From the NCBI GenBank assembly GCA_000432135.1, contig HF990655.1, forward strand, positions 1 through 43,967: DNA of 43,967 nt, given 5' to 3'. The notes below the pieces were generated by a model. It ran no database searches. It saw nothing but the letters and a program-made list of their open reading frames with translations, and was not told the origin of the DNA. The stretch comes from Firmicutes bacterium CAG:124. Its GTDB lineage: Bacteria; Bacillota; Clostridia; Oscillospirales; Oscillospiraceae. Positions 6,809-17,469 of this stretch are shown in pieces. The position numbers and the translations under genes are program-made. Within the stretch, counting starts at the first letter, position 1; every line of letters begins with the position of its first letter.

Positions 6809-8335
6809 TCAGCAGGCCTCCCACAGTTCGATGATCTCGTTGTCGCCGAAGTCCGGCAGAGCCGGTTCCTTTTCGGCGCGGCGGGATTTGATCACGTAGA
6901 TCGCGCCCATGACCTGCACGGTGATGAGCGGCATCATCGCGACCAGCGCGACAAGGCCGAACGCGTCCGTCATGACATTCCCGCCCAGCGCTTCGCACGC
7001 GCCCATGGCAAACGGCAGCATAAACGTCGCCGTCAGCGGGCCGGAGGCTACGCCGCCGGAGTCGAACGCGATGGCCGTAAACGTGCGCGGCACGAAGAAC
7101 GACAGGGCCAGCGCGATGAAGTACCCCGGCACGAGGAAGTACATGATCGAAACGCCCGTGATGACGCGCAGCATGGCAAGTCCGCCTGCGGCGGAGACGG
7201 CGATGGACAGGCTCATGCCCATCGCTCTTGCCGAGATCGCGCCCGCGCTTAAATCCTCGACCTGCTGGTTGAGGATATGGACGGCAGGCTCGGCGTTGAT
7301 GATGAACCAGCCCATCAGCATGGCCAGCGGAATGAGCAGCCACAGCTTCCATCCCTCCGTCAGCGCCGCGCCCAGCGCATAGCCGACCGGCGAGAAGCCG
7401 ACGTTCACGCCCGTTAGGAACAGGACGAGTCCTGCGTATGTATACAGAATGCCCACCATGACCCGCAAAAACGGCAGCTTCCGCAGCCGCAGCGAGACGA
7501 TCTGGAAGATCAGGAAGAACACCACGATCGGCAGCAGCGCCAGCGTGACCTCCTTCAGATATTCCGGGAAGGCGTGCAGATAGTCCCGGCCCAGTGCAAC
7601 GGTATTGGTGATGGCGGCGGCAGTCTCGCTTTCCGCCTGTGCGGGCTGCGTCTTGTAGATCGCGCCCAGCAGCAGCACCGACGCGATCGGCCCGATGGAG
7701 CACAGCCCGACAAGGCCGAACGAGTCCGCTTTCGCATTTTCGTCGGAACGGATGGACGCAACGCCAACGCCGAGCGCCATGATGAACGGCACGGTCATCG
7801 GCCCGGTCGTCACGCCGCCGGAGTCAAACGCGACAGCGAGAATGCCCTGATCGGACAGGAACGCAGCCAAAAACACCAGCACATAAAACACGATCAGCAG
7901 CAGCCGCAGCGAAATGCCGAACAGAATGCGCACCATGCAGAGCATCAGGAAAATACCCACGCCGACGGAGACGGTCAGGATGAGAACCGTCTTGTCGATC
8001 TCCGGCACGTTGGCCGCCAGCACCTGCAGATCCGGCTCGGCCACCGTAATGGCGACGCCCAACAGGAAGCTGACGATCAGGATCAGCCCAAGCCTGCGCG
8101 ATTTTGTCAGCTTCGCGCCCATGTAGTTGCCGATCTTGCTCATGGACATTTCCGCGCCGAGCGTGAACAGTCCCATGCCCAAGATCAGCATGGCCGTCGC
8201 CAGCACGAACGAGAGCATCAGCCCCGTATCGACCGGCACGAGCACGAAGCAGATCGTCAGCACGATCAGGCTGATCGGCAGCACGGAGGCCGCAGCCTCC
8301 TTCAGTTTTTCCAGTAACACCTGTTTGCGGTACAA
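6809..8335 (-). CDS. DUF1538 family integral membrane protein (probable cation transporter)
   Basis: A 508-residue protein with roughly 12 hydrophobic segments and an obvious internal duplication. AEPDLQVL (99) and FDSGGVTTGP (170) in the first half match AEPAVHIL (348) and FDSGGVASGP (424) in the second. The FDSGGV(T/A)(T/S)GP element at a membrane re-entry position resembles ion-binding motifs of inverted-repeat transporters. DUF1538 proteins have been reported as paired Na+(K+)/H+ antiporter subunits (UmpAB) in a Halomonas; here both halves lie in one chain. The start is TTG at 8335 with AGGAG upstream, as no suitable ATG exists near the N-terminus. Downstream is the tandem-PII partner; divergent is an NhaC antiporter, which supports a role in cation homeostasis. 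The transported ion is unproven. Confidence 0.85.
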   Translation of the reverse strand: MYRKQVLLEKLKEAAASVLPISLIVLTICFVLVPVDTGLMLSFVLATAMLILGMGLFTLGAEMSMSKIGNYMGAKLTKSRRLGLILIVSFLLGVAITVAEPDLQVLAANVPEIDKTVLILTVSVGVGIFLMLCMVRILFGISLRLLLIVFYVLVFLAAFLSDQGILAVAFDSGGVTTGPMTVPFIMALGVGVASIRSDENAKADSFGLVGLCSIGPIASVLLLGAIYKTQPAQAESETAAAITNTVALGRDYLHAFPEYLKEVTLALLPIVVFFLIFQIVSLRLRKLPFLRVMVGILYTYAGLVLFLTGVNVGFSPVGYALGAALTEGWKLWLLIPLAMLMGWFIINAEPAVHILNQQVEDLSAGAISARAMGMSLSIAVSAAGGLAMLRVITGVSIMYFLVPGYFIALALSFFVPRTFTAIAFDSGGVASGPLTATFMLPFAMGACEALGGNVMTDAFGLVALVAMMPLITVQVMGAIYVIKSRRAEKEPALPDFGDNEIIELWEAC

Positions 8336-8472
8336 AGCCTCACTCCTATTTCAAGAATTGTTCTTATTTTATCAGAAAAATCCCGTTCTGAACAGAGCGG
8401 AAATGTAAAAAGGCTGTTAATTTTATGCACCGTGTATTTTTATGCAGTTTCACCAAAGAATCATCGATTTAC

Positions 8473-8501
8473 TTGACGAAAGGACAGAAAGCCAATACAA
8501 T
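8473..8501 (+). promoter_or_regulatory. Sigma-A-type promoter of the nhaC-type gene
   Basis: -35 TTGACG (8473-8478), 17-base spacer, -10 TACAAT (8496-8501). It lies in the 220-base divergent region between the DUF1538 gene and the antiporter; the leader is about 48 bases and ends with a GGGGGTGAG ribosome site. Confidence 0.75.
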
Positions 8502-8555
8502 AAGAAAGCTTATGCGCAGACTCCTGGCTGCATATGCGGCCGGGGGTGAGATTTT

Positions 8556-9890
8556 ATGAAGAAGAGAGAGTATTTTATGGAGAAGAAACCCGCGCGCGCC
8601 ATTGCCCTGCTGCCCATCGGGGTGTTCCTTGTTTTGTATCTGGGGCTGGGCTGCCTGTTTGAATACGGCCTGAAAATTAAAATGGGCTTTTACAACATTC
8701 CAATCGTCGTGGCGTTTCTGGCCGCGATCCTCGTCGCCTGCCTGCAGAACCGGGCGCTGTCGTTTGACGACAAGCTGGAGGTCATGGCAAAGGGCGTCGG
8801 CGATAAGAATATTATGACGATGATCCTGATCTTTCTGGCCGCCGGTGTGTTCGTCGGCGTCGTGGGCCGCAGCAGCGCGGAGTCCGTCGCGTATTTCATG
8901 CTTGCGCATATCCCGGCGCGGTTCGCCGTTGCGGTGCTGTTCATCGTCTCATGCTTCGTCTCGACGGCCATGGGCACGTCCTGCGGCACGATCACGCTGA
9001 TCGTCCCCATCGCCGTCGCCGTGGCGAAGGCGTCGGGGTTCCATCTGGCGCTGTGCATCGGCTCCGTCATGGGCGGTGCGATGTTCGGCGACAATCTCTC
9101 GTTCATCTCCGATACGACCATCGCCGCCTGCAGCACGCAGGGCTGCGAAATGAAGGACAAATTCCGCACAAACTTCCGCATTGCGCTTCCGGCGGCGCTG
9201 GTGGCGCTGGCGCTGATCCTCGTGTTCTCGCTGAAAAGCGATATTGGCGCGGTAGAGATCCCGGAATACCATCTGCTGCAGACCGTCCCGTATCTGCTGG
9301 TGCTCGTTGGCGGCGTGGCGGGCGTTAACGTGTTCCTCGTGCTGCTGACCGGCATTTTCTCCGGCGCCATCATCATGCTCGCCACCGGTGCGGTGCACCC
9401 GACCGAGCTGCTGGGGAACATGGGCTCCGGCGCGTCCGGGATGTTTGAGACGATCATGGTCACGATCCTTGTCTCGGCCATGTGCGGCCTCATCCGCGAA
9501 TACGGCGGCTTTGAAGCGCTGCTCGGCTTTATCCGCCGCATTTTCCACGGCAACAAGGGCGGCCAGCTGGGCATCGGATTGCTTGTCGGCGCGATGGACA
9601 TTGCCACGGCCAACAATACCGTCGCCATCGTCATGGCCGGTCCCATCGCGAAGCAGATGAGCGAGGAATACGGCATCACGGGCAAGAAGAGCGCGTCGCT
9701 GCTCGACACCTTCTCATGCATCTTCCAGGGCATCATCCCCTACGGCGCGCAGATGCTGCTGGCGATCTCCGCCGCCGCAGAGCTGGGCGAAACGCTCACC
9801 GCGTTCCAGATTATCCCGTTCCTGTTCTACCCCTACCTGCTGCTCATCAGCTCGCTGGTGTTTATCTTCCTTGTGCCGGAAAGAAAGTAA
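8556..9890 (+). CDS. nhaC: NhaC-family Na+/H+ antiporter
   Basis: Multi-pass cytoplasmic-membrane exchanger of the NhaC/ion-transporter superfamily, expected to swap Na+ or a related solute against protons. The 444-residue protein shows about 11 hydrophobic segments. Family-like elements are the STAMGTSCGTITLIVPIAVAVAKASG segment (about 129-154), GGAMFGDNLSFISDTTIAACSTQGC (about 170-194, with the buried Asp residues typical of NhaC), and MDIATANNTVAIVMAGPIAK near residue 347. The ATG at 8556 follows GGGGGTGAG at good spacing; a second in-frame ATG at 8577 is possible. Substrate could instead be malate/lactate, as for some NhaC relatives. It stands alone on its strand, opposite the DUF1538/PII pair. 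Confidence 0.88.
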   Translation: MKKREYFMEKKPARAIALLPIGVFLVLYLGLGCLFEYGLKIKMGFYNIPIVVAFLAAILVACLQNRALSFDDKLEVMAKGVGDKNIMTMILIFLAAGVFVGVVGRSSAESVAYFMLAHIPARFAVAVLFIVSCFVSTAMGTSCGTITLIVPIAVAVAKASGFHLALCIGSVMGGAMFGDNLSFISDTTIAACSTQGCEMKDKFRTNFRIALPAALVALALILVFSLKSDIGAVEIPEYHLLQTVPYLLVLVGGVAGVNVFLVLLTGIFSGAIIMLATGAVHPTELLGNMGSGASGMFETIMVTILVSAMCGLIREYGGFEALLGFIRRIFHGNKGGQLGIGLLVGAMDIATANNTVAIVMAGPIAKQMSEEYGITGKKSASLLDTFSCIFQGIIPYGAQMLLAISAAAELGETLTAFQIIPFLFYPYLLLISSLVFIFLVPERK

Positions 9891-9951
9891 GTGGATCGAG
9901 CACAGGCAACCACAAAACTGAACGGCTTTCGGTGAATACGCTCCGCATCGC

Positions 9952-10056
9952 GTAGGGGCCGACGACTCTGTCGGCCCGCTGGAAGCAGTGCTTTTTTAGA
10001 AATCTTACGGCGAATTCGCAACTCCCCAGCGGGCCGATGCAGGCATCGGCCCCTAC
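9952..10056. repeat. Modular hairpin repeat element (105 bp)
   Basis: The element is bounded by GTAGGGGCCGA (9952-9962) and its inverted copy TCGGCCCCTAC (10046-10056). The left end folds as GGGCCGAC/GTCGGCCC (9956-9963 with 9970-9977). The right end folds as GGGCCGATG/CATCGGCCC (10031-10039 with 10044-10052). The 50-base core includes GGCGAATTCGCAACT, almost the same as in the elements at 31318 and 43663. The element has no reading frame of its own and lies in the 341-base gap downstream of nhaC. Confidence 0.85.
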
Positions 10057-10080
10057 AGTCAAGTGGGTAAGTGTATACGA

Positions 10081-10144
10081 ATTCGCCGAGAATTTTTGAT
10101 GATTCGGTGCATTCTGCCGGGCGGACAGAGTCGTCCGCCCCTAC
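10081..10144. repeat. Second repeat module with end hairpin
   Basis: GGGCGGAC (10119-10126) pairs with GTCCGCCC (10133-10140) around AGAGTC, followed by CTAC. The preceding 35 bases (ATTCGCCGAGAATTTTTGAT and on) match the reverse complement of the left part of the element at 26195. It lies 24 bases from the 105-bp element, so this gap holds three hairpin units. Confidence 0.8.
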
Positions 10145-10147
10145 GAA

Positions 10148-10182
10148 CGCATTGCTGCCTGAAACGGGCAGCAATGCGTTTT
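10148..10182 (+). terminator. Rho-independent terminator
   Basis: CGCATTGCTGCC (10148-10159) pairs perfectly with GGCAGCAATGCG (10167-10178), then TTTT. It is the likely end for nhaC transcription although it is 258 bases past the stop, beyond the repeat elements. Confidence 0.75.
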
Positions 10183-10193
10183 GATCGTATAAA

Positions 10194-10226
10194 CCGAGGC
10201 CCCGCAGACGGCGGGGCCTCGGCTTT
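10194..10226. terminator. Strong two-way terminator after engB
   Basis: CCGAGGCCCCGC (10194-10205) pairs perfectly over 12 base pairs with GCGGGGCCTCGG (10211-10222), loop AGACG, with a CTTTTG run on the plus side and TTTAT on the minus side. It ends the tig-clpP-clpX-lon-engB block on the minus strand and backs up the plus-strand terminator just before it. Confidence 0.85.
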
Positions 10227-10231
10227 TGCGT

Positions 10232-10819
10232 TTATTGTTCTGCCGCGTGCAGGATGACGGTCAGCAGCTCGTCGCGGCCGTCGCCCTTTTCGGCGGAGAA
10301 GGGGATCAGGCGCACGTCATCCGGCAGGGACAGCACCTCGCGGATGCGGGCAAGATTTGACTCGATCTCGCTTTTTTTGAGCTTATCAAGCTTGTTGGCC
10401 ACGACCACGAAGGGCTTGCCGGACTGCAGAAAGTAATTCGCCATGACCACATCGTTTGCTGTCGGCGCATGGCGTGCGTCGACGAGCATGACGCCGAAGG
10501 TAAGCGTAGCCGGCGCGGCAAAATAGGCCTCCATGAGCCTGCCCCAGCGCTCTTTTTCTTTCTGCGGGACCTTGGCGTAGCCGTAGCCCGGCAGGTCGAC
10601 GAGGTACATGGCCTCATCAATGCGGAAAAAGTTGATATGCGTGGTCTTGCCGGGGGCTTCGCCGACGCGGGCGAAGTTTTTGCGCAGCAGAAGCTTGTTG
10701 ATGACGGAGGATTTTCCGACGTTGGACTTGCCTGCAAACGCGATCTGCGGCAGGCCGTCCTTCGGGCAGTCGGCGACGGAGGTGACGGAGCGGACAAATT
10801 CCGCGTTATGCAGATTCAT
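10232..10819 (-). CDS. engB: Ribosome-biogenesis GTP-binding protein EngB/YsxC/YihA
   Basis: Essential cytosolic GTPase that acts in late assembly of the large ribosomal subunit. In 195 residues all G motifs are visible: G1 GKSNVGKSS (about 30-38), the G2 threonine in GKTTHINFF, G3 DLPGYGYA (about 74-81), G4 NKLDK, and G5-like FSAEKGDG. Length is typical. It starts 10 bases after the lon stop, the standard lon-engB neighbourhood in Clostridia. Confidence 0.96.
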   Translation of the reverse strand: MNLHNAEFVRSVTSVADCPKDGLPQIAFAGKSNVGKSSVINKLLLRKNFARVGEAPGKTTHINFFRIDEAMYLVDLPGYGYAKVPQKEKERWGRLMEAYFAAPATLTFGVMLVDARHAPTANDVVMANYFLQSGKPFVVVANKLDKLKKSEIESNLARIREVLSLPDDVRLIPFSAEKGDGRDELLTVILHAAEQ

Positions 10820-10829
10820 GTGGCCCTCC

Positions 10830-13244
<2,415 letters not shown>

Positions 13245-13279
13245 AAAAGTTGTCTCCTTTCGCGGAGGATAAAAATACG

Positions 13280-13306
13280 CAGGAAGGGAGCGCACGCTCC
13301 CTTCCT
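13280..13306 (-). terminator. Terminator or attenuator between clpX and lon
   Basis: CAGGAAGGGAGCG pairs perfectly with CGCTCCCTTCCTG around a tiny loop. On the minus strand it is followed by GTATTTTTATCC. It lies 11 bases past clpX and only 36 bases before the lon ATG. Confidence 0.8.
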
Positions 13307-13316
13307 GTTTGTTGTG

Positions 13317-14585
13317 TTACAGCGTTACGCCTGCGTTCTTGATGGGAGCGCGGGGCTTTGCGGCGTCGCGGGTGATCTGGGGCGGCTCGCCTTCGCGCAC
13401 GCAGCGCTCGGTGATGCAGACGGACTGGATGGTGGGGTCGGACGGGATCTCGTACATGATCTTCGTCATGATCTCCTCCATGATCGCGCGCAGACCGCGC
13501 GCGCCGATCTGGCGCTCGATGGCCTTTTCCGCGATGGCCTCCAGCGCGCCCTTTTCGAAGCTCAGCTCGACCTGATCATAGGACAGCAGCTTGTGGTACT
13601 GCTTGCAGAGCGCGTTTTTCGGCTCCGTCAGGATGCGCACCAGATCGTCCTTGTCAAGTCCGCGCAGGGACGTGATGACCGGCAGGCGGCCCACAAGCTC
13701 CGGAATAATGCCGAACTTCAGCAGATCATGCGGCTGCACGAGCTGGAAGAGCTTTCCGACGTTGTGGTCGCCCTTGCTCTTGACCGTAGAGTTGAAGCCC
13801 ACAGCGGAGGTATCGGTGCGCTGCTCGATGATCTTGTCAAGCCCGTCGAACGCGCCGCCGCAGATGAAGAGGATGTTGGTCGTATCGACCTGAATGAACT
13901 CCTGCTGCGGATGCTTGCGCCCGCCCTGCGGGGGAACGTTGGCGACCGTGCCCTCGACGATCTTCAAAAGCGCCTGCTGGACGCCCTCACCGGAGACATC
14001 GCGGGTGATGGAGGTGTTCTCCGACTTACGGGCGATCTTGTCGATCTCATCGATATAGATGATGCCGCGCTCGGCCAGCTCTACGTCGAAATCCGCCGCC
14101 TGCAGAAGCCGGAGCAGAATATTCTCGACGTCCTCGCCCACATAACCGGCCTCCGTCAGCGTGGTCGCGTCCGCGATGGCGAACGGCACGTTGAGGATCT
14201 TGGCCAGCGTCTGGGCGAACAGCGTCTTGCCGGAGCCGGTGGGGCCGATGAGCAGAATGTTGCTCTTCTGCAGCTCCACGTCGGAGTCGTTCTGGAAATA
14301 AATGCGCTTATAGTGGTTATAGACCGCCACGGACAGGGCGATTTTTGCGTCGTCCTGACCGATGATATAGTGATCCATGTAGGTCTTGATCTGCTGCGGC
14401 GTGGGGAGCGTGTCGGGCAGTTCAAGCTGCTGCTCGTTCAGGCCGTTGTGCATCTCATCGTGCAGGATGGACGAGCAGAGCTCGACGCATTCATTGCAGA
14501 TGTAGACATTGGGACCGGCGATGATGCGGCCGACCTGCTCCTGTTTTTTACCGCAGAAGGAGCAGCGGATGGAGTCTCTTGCCAA
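13317..14585 (-). CDS. clpX: ClpX, ATPase subunit of the ClpXP protease
   Basis: Hexameric AAA+ unfoldase that feeds substrates to ClpP. The 422-residue protein has the N-terminal zinc-binding domain (Cys-x2-Cys in CSFCGKK, then CNECVELC), Walker A GPTGSGKT, the GYVG pore loop, Walker B IIYIDEIDKIARKSE, and a VGF tripeptide in SAVGFNSTVKS at the position of the ClpP-docking IGF loop. Length is standard. It lies 22 bases after clpP with its own ribosome site, and both are transcribed with tig. Confidence 0.97.
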   Translation of the reverse strand: MARDSIRCSFCGKKQEQVGRIIAGPNVYICNECVELCSSILHDEMHNGLNEQQLELPDTLPTPQQIKTYMDHYIIGQDDAKIALSVAVYNHYKRIYFQNDSDVELQKSNILLIGPTGSGKTLFAQTLAKILNVPFAIADATTLTEAGYVGEDVENILLRLLQAADFDVELAERGIIYIDEIDKIARKSENTSITRDVSGEGVQQALLKIVEGTVANVPPQGGRKHPQQEFIQVDTTNILFICGGAFDGLDKIIEQRTDTSAVGFNSTVKSKGDHNVGKLFQLVQPHDLLKFGIIPELVGRLPVITSLRGLDKDDLVRILTEPKNALCKQYHKLLSYDQVELSFEKGALEAIAEKAIERQIGARGLRAIMEEIMTKIMYEIPSDPTIQSVCITERCVREGEPPQITRDAAKPRAPIKNAGVTL

Positions 14586-14607
14586 GCTGGACTCCTCCTT
14601 TCAGGGA

Positions 14608-15192
<585 letters not shown>

Positions 15193-15259
15193 AATTTGGG
15201 ATTCTCCTTTCAGACGGATGTCAGGTTGGCTGTAGGATTCTACCCAACGGGCCGGAGAA

Positions 15260-16615
15260 TTATTCCTCAGTCTTGGCTTCTTCGGCGGGAGCCTCAGCGG
15301 CGTCTTCCTTCTTGGCGGCCTTCTTTGCCGTCTTCTTTTCCTTCTCGACGGGCTTTGCATTGTCCACGATCAGCTTGACAGCCTTGCGGCCCTTGAGATC
15401 AGACTTGACGGCCTCGACATCGACCATTTCCTTGATCTTGTCCAGCTCCATCTTATACTGCTCGGCCAGCTTCTTCAGCTCTTCCTCGACTTCCTCTTCG
15501 GTCACGTCGAGGTTCTCCTGATGGACGATCTCACTGAGCAGAATGTTGCTGCGGACGGTCTGCTCGGCCATCGGGCGCATGGAATCGCGCATACCCTTGA
15601 CGTCGCCGCCGATCATCTTGAGGTAGTCATCCATCTTCATGCCCTGAGACTGCAGCTGATAGGAAAACTGCTCAAGATGCTTGTCGACCTGCTCGTCGAT
15701 CATGCAGGCGGGAATGTCGCAGGTCATGTTCTTGCCTGCGAGGACGACGGCTTCGTTTTCAAAGTCGCGGTCAACAGCTTCCTGCCGCTTTGCGGCGAGG
15801 TCGGCCTTGATGCTCTTCTTGAGCGCGGCCAGCGTGTCGTATTCGGAGACATCCTTGGCAAACTCGTCGTCGAGTTCGGGCTTGATGGTCTCCTTGACCT
15901 CGTGGATCTTGCACTTGAAGGTGGCTTCCTTACCGGCAAGCTCCTTGGTGTAGTTCTCGGGGAAGGTCACGACGACATCCTTCTCGTCGCCTGCCTTGAG
16001 GCCGACGAGCTGATCCTCGAAGCCGGGGATGAACGCGCCGGAGCCGAGCGTCAGGGTATAGCCCTCGGCCTTGCCGCCGTCAAACGGCTTGCCGTCTACG
16101 AAGCCCTCAAAGTCCAGAACGACGGTGTCGCCGGTCTTCGCTTCGCGGTCAACTGTCTCGATGCGGGCGTTGCGCTCCTGCATACGGGAAAGCTCTGCGT
16201 CGACCTCTGCCTTGGAGATGGAGACGGTTTCCTTGGGAACCTCGATGCCCTTGTATTCGCCGAGGGTGACCTCGGGATAAAGCTCGGTGGAGACAGTCAG
16301 CACGACGCTGCCGTCTTCGGGGGTCTGCATATCGGTAACGGAGGGCTGGCCGACAGCCTTGAGCTCCTGCTTGACAATGGCAGCCTCGTAAATGTCGGGG
16401 AAGATCTCGTTCACGGCGTCTTCATAGAACACCTGAGAGCCGTACATGCGCTCGACGAACTTGCGCGGAGCCTTGCCCTTGCGGAAGCCGGGGATCATGA
16501 TGTCCTTGCGGATCTTGGCATACGCCTTGTCCAGCGCGGTCTGGAACTCGTCCTTTGCGATCTCGACAGTGACCTTTGCGCTGCCGTTTTCTTTCTCTAC
16601 GTTTTTAACGTTCAT
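15260..16615 (-). CDS. tig: Trigger factor
   Basis: Ribosome-bound chaperone and prolyl isomerase that meets nascent chains. The 451 residues contain the ribosome-binding domain (1-115) with the signature GFRKGKAPRKFVE (43-55), an FKBP-type isomerase domain (about 163-245, with GSGAFIPGFEDQLVGLKAGDEK), and the C-terminal chaperone domain. It ends in an Ala/Glu/Lys-rich acidic tail. AGGAGG precedes the ATG. A probable extended -10 promoter is visible upstream on the minus strand (TGG then TAGAAT at 16696-16688, -35-like TGGATT at 16716-16711). A second, truncated trigger-factor-like gene lies at 31494. Confidence 0.97.
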   Translation of the reverse strand: MNVKNVEKENGSAKVTVEIAKDEFQTALDKAYAKIRKDIMIPGFRKGKAPRKFVERMYGSQVFYEDAVNEIFPDIYEAAIVKQELKAVGQPSVTDMQTPEDGSVVLTVSTELYPEVTLGEYKGIEVPKETVSISKAEVDAELSRMQERNARIETVDREAKTGDTVVLDFEGFVDGKPFDGGKAEGYTLTLGSGAFIPGFEDQLVGLKAGDEKDVVVTFPENYTKELAGKEATFKCKIHEVKETIKPELDDEFAKDVSEYDTLAALKKSIKADLAAKRQEAVDRDFENEAVVLAGKNMTCDIPACMIDEQVDKHLEQFSYQLQSQGMKMDDYLKMIGGDVKGMRDSMRPMAEQTVRSNILLSEIVHQENLDVTEEEVEEELKKLAEQYKMELDKIKEMVDVEAVKSDLKGRKAVKLIVDNAKPVEKEKKTAKKAAKKEDAAEAPAEEAKTEE

Positions 16616-16687
16616 TGTGGTACTTTCCTCCTATGCGGTGCGGCTTATAAAAGGCCGTAATTCACCATTCTCATTTGAATCCGCTCT

Positions 16688-16716
16688 ATTCTACCAGACT
16701 TCATGCAAGAAATCCA
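16688..16716 (-). promoter_or_regulatory. Probable extended -10 promoter of tig
   Basis: On the minus strand: weak -35 TGGATT, 17-base spacer ending TGG, -10 TAGAAT. The TGn element compensates for the poor -35. It is located 73 bases before the tig start in the 164-base gap after the metallophosphoesterase. Confidence 0.5.
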
Positions 16717-16779
16717 CTGTTTTTTCAGGAATTTATCCGAATTCAGAAAAAATTCAAAATCTTTCCGCCTATTTGCCAT

Positions 16780-17469
16780 CTATCCGATGCGCTGCGGCTG
16801 AAAATCGACGTGATCTGCCGAAACAAGGCGGTACTGCACGCCCTGATAGTCGTCCTCCAGCGCCAGCCGGATGGAGTCGGCGTGCAGGTGGCCGTAATAG
16901 CAGCGCGTCACGCCGTATTGCTTCAGAAGCGCCAGAATTTCCGAACAGGCGTACCCGCGGTAGCGCGGCGGATAGTGCAGGAAGCAGTATTTTTCCGCGT
17001 CCCCCGCCAGCTGCAAAGAGCGTTCGAGCCGCCCAAGCTCCCGCCGGAAAATTTTCTCGTCGTGGCTGCCCTCCTTCTGCGCGTCGTAGAACCACCCGCG
17101 CGTGCCGCACAGGGCGATATCGCCGTAGAAGAAGCAGGAGTTGTTCAGGACGTGGAAGTCTGCAAACCCATGCTCCGCGCAGAAGCGGTCAAAGGCCCGC
17201 AGCGTCGTCCACCAGTAGTCATGGTTGCCCTTGAGGATGATCTTGCGGCCGGGGATGGCGTTCATAAAGGAAAAATCCTCCGCCGCGTCGTCAAGGCTCA
17301 TCGCCCAGCTGAGATCGCCGAGCAGAACGGTCGTGTCCTCCGGGCCAATGACCTTCAGATTTTCCCGCAGCTTTTCCATATACCCTGTCCAGCGGCCCCC
17401 GAACACGTCCATCGGCTTGTCTGCCGGGCCGAGCGACAGGTGCAGATCTCCAATCGCGTACAGGGCCAT
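16780..17469 (-). CDS. Calcineurin-like metallophosphoesterase
   Basis: A 229-residue two-metal phosphoesterase. The family metal ligands are clear: Asp8 and His10 in GDLHLS, Asp52 in GDLSWAM, Asn82-His83 in GNHDYWW, a later His in CFLHYPPRY, and the C-terminal GHLHA. No signal peptide is present, so it is cytosolic. The substrate is not evident; phosphoprotein, nucleotide and phospholipid substrates occur in the superfamily. Its ATG shares one base with the thrC stop (TGATG), so it is translationally coupled and is the last gene of the seven-gene lepB chain. Confidence 0.88.
   Translation of the reverse strand: MALYAIGDLHLSLGPADKPMDVFGGRWTGYMEKLRENLKVIGPEDTTVLLGDLSWAMSLDDAAEDFSFMNAIPGRKIILKGNHDYWWTTLRAFDRFCAEHGFADFHVLNNSCFFYGDIALCGTRGWFYDAQKEGSHDEKIFRRELGRLERSLQLAGDAEKYCFLHYPPRYRGYACSEILALLKQYGVTRCYYGHLHADSIRLALEDDYQGVQYRLVSADHVDFQPQRIG

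Noticed and set aside
8556..8576. Alternative nhaC start at 8577
   Set aside because: The ATG at 8556 has the better-placed GGGGGTGAG site, although the later ATG cannot be fully excluded.
9952..10144. CRISPR array or IS element
   Set aside because: Units are inverted, not regularly spaced direct repeats, and no transposase or cas gene is present.
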